Shown piece by piece: positions 1 through 5,519 of a DNA stretch of 5,519 nt. The notes beneath the pieces are model-generated. The model did no database searches. It was not told the DNA's origin and saw nothing but the letters and a program-made list of their open reading frames with translations. Position 1 is the first letter of the stretch. Every line of letters begins with the position of its first letter. This DNA is from Candidatus Cloacimonadota bacterium (GTDB lineage Bacteria; Cloacimonadota; Cloacimonadia; Cloacimonadales; TCS61). The stretch spans positions 1-5,519 of the forward strand of contig DAOUUD010000125.1 in NCBI GenBank assembly GCA_030668345.1, read 5' to 3'. The translations under genes and the position numbers were made by a program.

Positions 1-368
1 CCGATGTTACAGGAATGACTCGGGAAAAGGCAATTGAGCTTTTAAATAAGAAAAAGATAAAATACCAGGTTCAGGAACTTAGCACCGATGGAAACGTAGT
101 GAACCAATTTCCCAAACCCGGTATTTCCTACCCTGAAAATGAATTTCTGATAGTAATTCTTGACAACGTAAGCGTTCCAAAAGAACAGAATGAATTGGAT
201 TATAAAATGCCCGACTTTACCGGGCTTACTTTGCGAAAAGCGATAGCTTTGGCAAATAAGAAAAATATAAAACTTATTGTAAAGGGCAACGGTACTATCG
301 TACGGCAGACGATACAGCCCGGCTCGAAGATAAAATTCGGGGAAATATGCAGCGTAACAGCAAAATAA
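1..368 (+). CDS. ftsI: FtsI/SpoVD-type penicillin-binding protein, C-terminal PASTA tail (5' partial)
   Basis: This is the last 121 residues of a protein that enters from the left; codons are in phase from base 3 and the stop TAA is at 366-368. Two PASTA-like units are visible. The first starts at the window edge with DVTGMT, then the helix REKAIELLNKK, then VVNQFPKPG. The second begins about residue 69 (base 207) with MPDFTGLTLRKAIALA and continues to IVRQTIQPGSKIKFGE. PASTA units bind or sense peptidoglycan and often end division transpeptidases and Ser/Thr kinases. Position directly upstream of murE in a dcw cluster makes an FtsI-type D,D-transpeptidase by far the likeliest owner. The transpeptidase domain and its SxxK serine would lie upstream and are not seen, so enzyme activity is inferred from context. 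The 3' end overlaps the next gene by 22 bases. A PASTA kinase is the alternative, but would be unusual here. Confidence 0.85.
   Translation, partial: DVTGMTREKAIELLNKKKIKYQVQELSTDGNVVNQFPKPGISYPENEFLIVILDNVSVPKEQNELDYKMPDFTGLTLRKAIALANKKNIKLIVKGNGTIVRQTIQPGSKIKFGEICSVTAK
339..343 (+). promoter_or_regulatory. Candidate ribosome binding site for the murE-murF fusion gene
   Basis: GGGGA lies inside the end of the upstream PBP gene and is separated from the ATG at 347 by only three bases, which is short for a Shine-Dalgarno site. No other ATG, GTG or TTG occurs in frame before Met37 at base 455, and Met37 sits directly before the conserved TDSR motif, so 347 is the only sensible start. Initiation probably depends on ribosomes finishing the overlapping PBP gene. 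The site itself is only moderately supported. Confidence 0.4.
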
Positions 369-3136
369 ATTATATAGAAATATTAAACATCTTAGAAAAG
401 AACAACCTGCTTCGAGAAGTTTTCGATATAGATAAACATTCTGCTTATACTGGTATGGCAACCGATTCCCGGCAGGTGCAAAGTGGTTATATATTCGTTT
501 GCATTCCCGGGTTTGTAACCGATGGACATCTTTTTGCCGGTAAAGCGGTGAAAAAGGGTGCCGGACTTCTTATCGTGGAAAAACGATTAAATATTAATAT
601 TCCTCAGATCGTTGTAAATAATTCCAGGAAAACTGCTTCACTTCTGGCAAAATTATTTTTCAATGATCCCACTTCTAAATTCACACTTGTGGGAATAACA
701 GGCACAAACGGTAAAACCACTATCGCCACTCTCATCGAAGCGATGCTTAGAAAAAAGGGTATGCAAACCGGATTTGTTGGGACATTCGGATACATGATAA
801 ATGGTAAAACATTCCAAACCGAGCGTACCACTCCGGACATAGTGGAACTTAACAGGATATTCCGCCAGATGGCAGATGCAGAAGTAAAATACGTGGTAAT
901 GGAAGTTTCTTCTCACGCTCTTGCCCTGGACAGGGTTTACGGTCTGCATTTTGATGCTGCGGTTTTTAACAACCTCACACATGAACATCTCGATTTCCAT
1001 AAAAACATGAATGATTATGCTGAAGAAAAGTATAAACTATTTGAATATCTTTCTAACGAGAATGGAACCGCCTTTATAAATATAGATGATAAATACGGTA
1101 AAAAATTATATGTAAATCTGAACTGCCCCAAAAGATCGCTCTCCTTCAAAAAAGGTGATATTACAATTCATGATTGCAATTACAGCCTTGAAGGAACTGA
1201 TCTCAGTTATTCCGTTGAGAAAACAATAAATAAAATTCACACAAGTCTGATCGGTCGATACAATGCTTTTAATACTGTTTCCGCCTGCGAAGTAATTCGA
1301 GAGATATGCCCTGAAATAACCGATAGCTTCATCTCCAGCATTTTTGATTCATTACCGGAAGTTCCCGGTCGGTTGGAGAAAGTAAAAAATAGCAGGGGAA
1401 TCGGAATTTATGTGGATTATGCTCACACTCCCGATGCACTGGCAAATGTACTTAAAACGCTTTCTGAATTAAAACAGAAACGGCTGATCTGTGTTTTTGG
1501 TGCAGGTGGAGAAAGGGACAGAACCAAACGTTTTAAAATGCTGGTGGCAGCATTAGAATTTTCTGACCTGGTAATAATAACCAATGATAATCCACGCCAT
1601 GAAAGCCCTTCCGATATCATCAGGGATATTGTAGGAAATACACCACCTGATAAAGCTTTCTGGATAATTCGAGATCGTGAGCAAGCCATCGGAACCGCTA
1701 TTTGCAATGCTCAAAAAGGTGATATTGTACTTCTGGCAGGTAAGGGACATGAAAAGTACCAGGAAGTTAAAAATAATAAATTGGAATTCAATGACAGTAA
1801 AATTGCCAGTAAATATGCTGATCTCAAAGAGTGCGAGATTGACAAATTGTCATTTCCTATCGATCCTCTCCAACTTGAATTCATTTTAAAAAATAAAATC
1901 AATGATAACTCTGAACTGGTACTGGAGCATATTTCCACAGATTCACGCACGATAAAAGACAACTCCCTCTTTTTTGCATTGCAGGGAGAGAATTTTGATG
2001 GTCATGATTACGTTGATCAGGTTCTGCAAAAGAATAACTGCTGGGCTGTAGTTACTCAGGATTATCAAAGTGATGCTGAAAGATTGATTCGCGTCGAAGA
2101 CACCCTGCAGGCATTTGGCAATCTGGCAAAAAAATACAAATCATTATTTAATGTAATTACCATTGCCATCACAGGTAGTTTTGGTAAAACCACTACTAAA
2201 GAATATCTCTATAATATACTTTCAAAGAAAGCACTGAAAACATTTTCCAATGAGAACAACCTGATCGGTTTACCAAAGACGATTTTCAGGTTAAATCCAG
2301 AATATGAATATGCCATCCTGGAACTTGGCTCCAATCAGTTCGGCGAAGTTGCCCGTCTTACCGAGATCTCCGATCCGGATATTGCTGTAGTTACTGCCAT
2401 TGGTCCTTCCCATCTTGAATTTCTTATTGATGAAGAAGGTGTTTTCAAAGAGAAATCCGCTTTGCTTAAACACAATGTGAAGCTGAGATTGTTCCCGGCA
2501 GACGATAATAGATTCAAAGAATTTACCGGAAAAACCTTCGGTTCAAGTGATTCTGCCGATTACTGTATCTCAAACATAGAAAACAATGCCCAAACCACTC
2601 GTTTCTGCCTGAATGATAAACAATATTCCATTCCCATACCTTTCAAGAAATTCACTTTGAATGCAGCTATTGCAATTACTTTAGCTTCAGAAATTGGAAT
2701 ATCAGATAAAGAAATACAAGACGGTCTTGATAAACCTCTGGATCTCTCTCTCAGGATGGAAATAAAGAGTTCCGGCAATAGAATGTTGCTGATAGACTGC
2801 TACAACGCCAACCCCGATTCTATGAAAGCAGCTATTGAATTCTGGAGTGATTATGAAATCAATAGACCGCATGTTGCCATTCTTGGTGATATGCTGGAAC
2901 TGGGAAAATTAACAGAGAAATTACATTTGAATATCAGGAAGTTATTAAATAATTTTGAGTATAACCAGTTGATCTCCGTGGGAGAATATTCTGTTTCCTA
3001 CGATGCAGAAAGGCATTTTGGGAAAGTGGAAGACCTGATATCTTCCGGTATTCTAAAGGATTTTCCCGATAATGCAATAATTCTGCTGAAAGCATCTCGT
3101 GGTATATCACTGGAAAAAATTATAGGAAGGATATAA
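347..3136 (+). CDS. murE-murF: Bifunctional MurE-MurF: UDP-MurNAc-tripeptide synthetase fused to D-Ala-D-Ala-adding ligase
   Basis: This 929-residue cytoplasmic protein holds two complete ATP-dependent Mur ligases in one frame. The MurE half (about 1-495) should add meso-diaminopimelate to UDP-MurNAc-L-Ala-D-Glu. It shows TDSR at 39-42, the P-loop GTNGKTT at 119-125, TTP at 161-163, SSH at 188-190, the probable carbamylated Lys228 (EKYKLF), DYAHTPDAL at 357-365, the DAP signature DNPR at 414-417 and GKGHE at 465-469. The MurF half (about 500-929) should add D-Ala-D-Ala. It shows TDSR at 531-534, the P-loop GSFGKTT at 610-616, NENNLIGLP at 635-643, ELGSNQFGE at 659-667, SHLE at 688-691, YNANPDS at 819-825, GDMLELG at 847-853 and ASRGISLEKI at 916-925. 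Each half is close to the usual single-enzyme length, so neither looks decayed, and there is almost no linker. Small deviations are KRFKM at 394-398, where KRPxM is usual, and Phe in the MurF P-loop. It overlaps the PBP gene upstream and ends one base before mraY. Confidence 0.95.
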   Translation: MQRNSKINYIEILNILEKNNLLREVFDIDKHSAYTGMATDSRQVQSGYIFVCIPGFVTDGHLFAGKAVKKGAGLLIVEKRLNINIPQIVVNNSRKTASLLAKLFFNDPTSKFTLVGITGTNGKTTIATLIEAMLRKKGMQTGFVGTFGYMINGKTFQTERTTPDIVELNRIFRQMADAEVKYVVMEVSSHALALDRVYGLHFDAAVFNNLTHEHLDFHKNMNDYAEEKYKLFEYLSNENGTAFINIDDKYGKKLYVNLNCPKRSLSFKKGDITIHDCNYSLEGTDLSYSVEKTINKIHTSLIGRYNAFNTVSACEVIREICPEITDSFISSIFDSLPEVPGRLEKVKNSRGIGIYVDYAHTPDALANVLKTLSELKQKRLICVFGAGGERDRTKRFKMLVAALEFSDLVIITNDNPRHESPSDIIRDIVGNTPPDKAFWIIRDREQAIGTAICNAQKGDIVLLAGKGHEKYQEVKNNKLEFNDSKIASKYADLKECEIDKLSFPIDPLQLEFILKNKINDNSELVLEHISTDSRTIKDNSLFFALQGENFDGHDYVDQVLQKNNCWAVVTQDYQSDAERLIRVEDTLQAFGNLAKKYKSLFNVITIAITGSFGKTTTKEYLYNILSKKALKTFSNENNLIGLPKTIFRLNPEYEYAILELGSNQFGEVARLTEISDPDIAVVTAIGPSHLEFLIDEEGVFKEKSALLKHNVKLRLFPADDNRFKEFTGKTFGSSDSADYCISNIENNAQTTRFCLNDKQYSIPIPFKKFTLNAAIAITLASEIGISDKEIQDGLDKPLDLSLRMEIKSSGNRMLLIDCYNANPDSMKAAIEFWSDYEINRPHVAILGDMLELGKLTEKLHLNIRKLLNNFEYNQLISVGEYSVSYDAERHFGKVEDLISSGILKDFPDNAIILLKASRGISLEKIIGRI
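3124..3130 (+). promoter_or_regulatory. Ribosome binding site of mraY
   Basis: AGGAAGG lies seven bases before the ATG at 3138, which is near-ideal Shine-Dalgarno spacing. It fixes the mraY start at 3138 rather than at the later in-frame Met15 or Met19. The site is embedded in the last codons of the murE-murF gene. It is the strongest ribosome binding site in the window. Confidence 0.8.
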
Positions 3137-3137
3137 T

Positions 3138-4253
3138 ATGTTCTATCATCTATTTTCTCCTTTAGCAAATACGGAAATTATGGGTTATACCATGTTTAAC
3201 GTGTTCCAATATGTAACGTTCAGGTCGATTGCAGCATTCATCACTGCCTTGGTTTTTTCACTATTTCTTGGTCCCAAATTCATCAGGCTTCTCAAAAAGC
3301 ACCAGGCTGTGGAAAGAATTAATGAATTTGTCCCCATTTCTCACAAGGAAAAAGAAGGTACTCCCACCATGGGCGGACTCATTCTTATTTCCAGCCTCCT
3401 TATATCATCCTTGCTCTGGAACAACCTGGTAAACAGCTATATACTTATTATGATCATCACCACCATCTGGCTGGGTGGAACAGGCTTCCTGGATGACTAT
3501 CTGAAGAATTTCCTTAAAATAAAACAAGGTCTTATCGCCAAATATAAATTAATGGCTCAAATTACACTGGGATTGCTTATTGCCACGGCACTCTATTATG
3601 GTTCAGCAGATAAATCCTCGATAACACAGATAAGTTTACCATTTTTAAAAAATACAGCCATACAACTGAGCTGGCTCTTTATTCCTTTTGTTGTTTTTAT
3701 GGTTACAGGCACATCAAATGCGGTGAATTTAACGGACGGATTGGACGGTTTGGCCAGTGGAACGGTGGCTCTTTCGGCACTGGCTCTAGGTATAATGGCC
3801 TACATCAAGGGAAATTTTATTATTGCTGAATATTTAAACCTGGAATTCATAAGCAATGCAGGTGAACTAACGGTATTTATTGCTGCTATGATAGGCACAT
3901 TGCTCGGTTTCCTGTGGTATAATATCAAACCGGCTCAGATAATAATGGGAGATACCGGCTCACTTTCGCTGGGCGGTATTCTGGCCGTACTTGCCATTTT
4001 ATTAAGGGAAGAGATATTCTTTGCGATTGTTGGTGGAGTATTCGTTATCGAAGCACTATCCACGCTTATCCAGAGATATTATTTTAAATATACACGCATA
4101 AGATATGGGAAAGGGAAACGGGTTTTCCTTTGTGCTCCCATACACCATCACTTCGAAATAAAAGGGATTGCCGAAGAAAAGATCGTGATCCGTTTCTGGA
4201 TCGTTGCTGCACTGCTGGTAGCAATAGGGCTGGCAACACTGAAATTGAGATAA
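3138..4253 (+). CDS. mraY: Phospho-N-acetylmuramoyl-pentapeptide transferase MraY
   Basis: MraY is the integral membrane enzyme that transfers phospho-MurNAc-pentapeptide from UDP to undecaprenyl phosphate, making lipid I and releasing UMP. The 371-residue product has the family hallmarks in order: FNVFQYVTFR at 20-29, GTPTMGG at 74-80, the Asp pair Asp119-Asp120 in GFLDDYLK, NAVNLTDGLDGLA at 194-206, GDTGSL at 271-276 with the conserved Asp272, and the HHH loop at 336-338 (PIHHHFE). About ten hydrophobic segments can be picked out, roughly at 27-46, 78-95, 99-116, 138-155, 175-191, 200-222, 245-262, 272-289, 291-312 and 349-369, matching the ten-helix fold. Length and N-terminus match the long form found in E. 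coli and in Bacteroidota-like groups. All catalytic motifs are intact. It starts one base after the murE-murF stop and ends three bases before murD, so the three are almost certainly co-transcribed. Confidence 0.97.
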   Translation: MFYHLFSPLANTEIMGYTMFNVFQYVTFRSIAAFITALVFSLFLGPKFIRLLKKHQAVERINEFVPISHKEKEGTPTMGGLILISSLLISSLLWNNLVNSYILIMIITTIWLGGTGFLDDYLKNFLKIKQGLIAKYKLMAQITLGLLIATALYYGSADKSSITQISLPFLKNTAIQLSWLFIPFVVFMVTGTSNAVNLTDGLDGLASGTVALSALALGIMAYIKGNFIIAEYLNLEFISNAGELTVFIAAMIGTLLGFLWYNIKPAQIIMGDTGSLSLGGILAVLAILLREEIFFAIVGGVFVIEALSTLIQRYYFKYTRIRYGKGKRVFLCAPIHHHFEIKGIAEEKIVIRFWIVAALLVAIGLATLKLR

Positions 4254-4256
4254 TAT

Positions 4257-5519
4257 ATGAACGTTCAAGAACATAAAATTGGAATTATAGGGATCGCTCG
4301 CAGCGGACTTGCCGCAGCATATAAGATAAAAGAATTAGGTGGTGTCCCATTCCTCAGTGAATTCAAAATTGCCAATAAGATCGAAGGCTCTGAGAACATT
4401 ATTAAAGAATTCGATTGTGAATTCGGAGGACATACAGAAAGACTTCTGGAATGTGATACGATAATTGTAAGCCCGGGGATTTCACTTGATATTCCAATTT
4501 TAAGAAAAGCAAAAGAGAAGAATATACACCTGATAAGTGAGATCGAGTTCGGGTTTCTTGTAAAGCATCCCGATAGCAAAATAATAGCAATTACGGGTTC
4601 TAATGGGAAAAGTACGACCGTAAGTTTGATACACTACATTTTACAAACTGCGGGTTACAATTCTGTTCTTGCCGGTAATATCGGTATGGCATTCTGTTCT
4701 TACCCGATAGAAAAACCTGGTATCGATTTTATAGTTTTGGAATTAAGCAGTTTTCAGCTTGAACTTATAGATAAATTCAAACCAGATGTAGCTGCTATAC
4801 TGAATATTACTCCTGACCACTTAAATAGATACAACAATTTTGATGACTACGCCCTGGCAAAGTTCAACATCTTTAGAAATCAGGATAAATCCGATCTTGC
4901 GATCTTGAACCTGGACGATGAAATGAGCCTGAAACACAGAAATAAACTTGATCCAAAATATTTTTCTCTGAATTCCAAAACAGATATTTATTTTGATGGT
5001 AAACAGATAAAATTTGATTCGGAATTCATTAACATTGATAATTCCACTATCAAGGGACCACATAATATTGCCAACATAATGGCATCTATCCTGGCTATTT
5101 CTCCTTTTGGAATTTCAAATAAAACAATAGAAAAATCACTTTCCACATTTATTTCTCTTCCCCACCGGTTGGAATTCGTAGCCGAGATCAATGGAGTTAA
5201 GTTTGTAAATGATTCCAAGGCTACTAATACCGAATCCGTAAAATATGCACTTCAATCTTTCGATAAACCGATCCGCATTATAATGGGTGGTGGTGGTAAA
5301 GGTGAAGATTATACAGTTCTAAATCCTTATTTAAAAAAATATGCCAGGAAAGTTTATTTAACAGGCGAAACCCGTTTGGAAATGAAAAAAGCGTTTACCG
5401 GTTCAGTCGAACTGGCTGTATTTGAAGATTTTGAAGAAGCAATACGAAATGCGTTCAAAGAAGCATCTGCGGGTGAATATGTGGTACTTTCTCCTGCCTG
5501 TACAAGTTATGATATGTTC
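4257..5519 (+). CDS. murD: UDP-N-acetylmuramoylalanine--D-glutamate ligase MurD (3' partial)
   Basis: MurD is the cytoplasmic ligase that adds D-glutamate to UDP-MurNAc-L-alanine using ATP. From the ATG at 4257 the frame stays open for 421 codons to the window edge. It shows the N-terminal UDP-binding glycine pattern GIIGIARSGLAA at 9-20, SPG at 72-74, the P-loop GSNGKST at 114-120, NIG at 141-143, ELSSFQLE at 162-169, DHLNRY at 187-192, the probable carbamylated Lys202, HN at 269-270, HRLE at 303-306, NDSKATN at 318-324, GGGGKGEDY at 344-352 and SPACTSYDMF at 412-421. The family is usually about 440-460 residues, and SPAC-S-DMF comes shortly before the end, so perhaps 20-40 residues are missing. 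The cut is caused by the window, not by damage. The ribosome binding site is weak: GAGA at 4247-4250, six bases before the start and inside the end of mraY, which suggests coupling to mraY translation. The tetraglycine replaces an Asp seen in E. coli (GGDGK) but keeps the lysine. Confidence 0.96.
   Translation, partial: MNVQEHKIGIIGIARSGLAAAYKIKELGGVPFLSEFKIANKIEGSENIIKEFDCEFGGHTERLLECDTIIVSPGISLDIPILRKAKEKNIHLISEIEFGFLVKHPDSKIIAITGSNGKSTTVSLIHYILQTAGYNSVLAGNIGMAFCSYPIEKPGIDFIVLELSSFQLELIDKFKPDVAAILNITPDHLNRYNNFDDYALAKFNIFRNQDKSDLAILNLDDEMSLKHRNKLDPKYFSLNSKTDIYFDGKQIKFDSEFINIDNSTIKGPHNIANIMASILAISPFGISNKTIEKSLSTFISLPHRLEFVAEINGVKFVNDSKATNTESVKYALQSFDKPIRIIMGGGGKGEDYTVLNPYLKKYARKVYLTGETRLEMKKAFTGSVELAVFEDFEEAIRNAFKEASAGEYVVLSPACTSYDMF

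Noticed and set aside
42..461. Antisense open frame of 139 codons opposite the PBP tail and murE start
   Set aside because: It is a shadow of two well-supported + strand genes, has no recognisable motif or clear ribosome site, and its composition (many Tyr, Phe and Leu) is what the complement of AT-rich coding sequence gives.
653..1000. Antisense open frame of 115 codons inside the MurE half
   Set aside because: It lies fully opposite the conserved MurE P-loop, SSH and HEHLDFH region, so codon constraint on the + strand explains it. No family resemblance is seen.
1677..1962. Overlapping alternate-frame open frames on both strands around the MurE-MurF junction
   Set aside because: These could have hinted at a frameshift between two genes, but the main frame continues through with MurE-like sequence before and MurF-like sequence after, so no shift is needed.
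3229..3432. 67-codon + strand open frame within mraY in another frame
   Set aside because: The mraY frame has all family motifs through this part, and the alternative has no motif or ribosome site.
4265..4590. Antisense open frames opposite the murD N-terminus
   Set aside because: The + strand encodes the conserved MurD N-terminal domain here, so these are shadows.
1785..5177. About ten GAATTC hexamers, more than expected by chance for AT-rich DNA
   Set aside because: Most are the in-frame codon pair gaa-ttc (Glu-Phe), using the preferred codons for these residues. This is codon usage and not a signal sequence, although it argues weakly against an EcoRI-like restriction system in the host.
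347..5519. Repeated P-loop and TDSR-like motifs suggesting a recent internal duplication
   Set aside because: MurE, MurF and MurD are ancient paralogues of one ligase family. Outside the motifs the sequences differ strongly, so no recent duplication is indicated.

Overview
This window is a compact, single-strand stretch of a bacterial division and cell wall (dcw) gene cluster. It reads, left to right, as the C-terminal PASTA tail of an FtsI/SpoVD-type penicillin-binding protein (cut by the window start), a single long gene encoding fused MurE and MurF ligases, mraY, and murD (cut by the window end). All four genes are on the + strand. The junctions are a 22-base overlap, a 1-base gap and a 3-base gap, so almost every base is coding. 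There is no non-coding stretch over 300 bases. I see no RNA gene, mobile element, CRISPR array, internal promoter or terminator.

The genes act in consecutive steps. MurD adds D-Glu to UDP-MurNAc-L-Ala, the MurE half adds the third residue, and the MurF half adds D-Ala-D-Ala. MraY then moves the phospho-MurNAc-pentapeptide onto undecaprenyl phosphate at the inner face of the membrane. The penicillin-binding protein later cross-links the stem peptides outside the cytoplasm, probably at the division septum. The MurE half carries DNPR, the signature for meso-diaminopimelate, which predicts a DAP-type peptidoglycan.

The organism is a bacterium with moderately AT-rich DNA (judged by eye, not counted). 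A DAP-type wall, a PASTA-tailed division PBP and a long-form MraY with an IWLGGTGFLDDYLK-like stretch suggest a Gram-negative-type lineage of the Fibrobacterota-Chlorobiota-Bacteroidota (FCB) group, perhaps Cloacimonadota or a relative. This placement is from memory of family sequences and is low confidence.

The main point of interest is the MurE-MurF fusion, which is a known but uncommon arrangement. The rest looks like ordinary, intact, vertically inherited core metabolism. I found no sign of a previously undescribed system.
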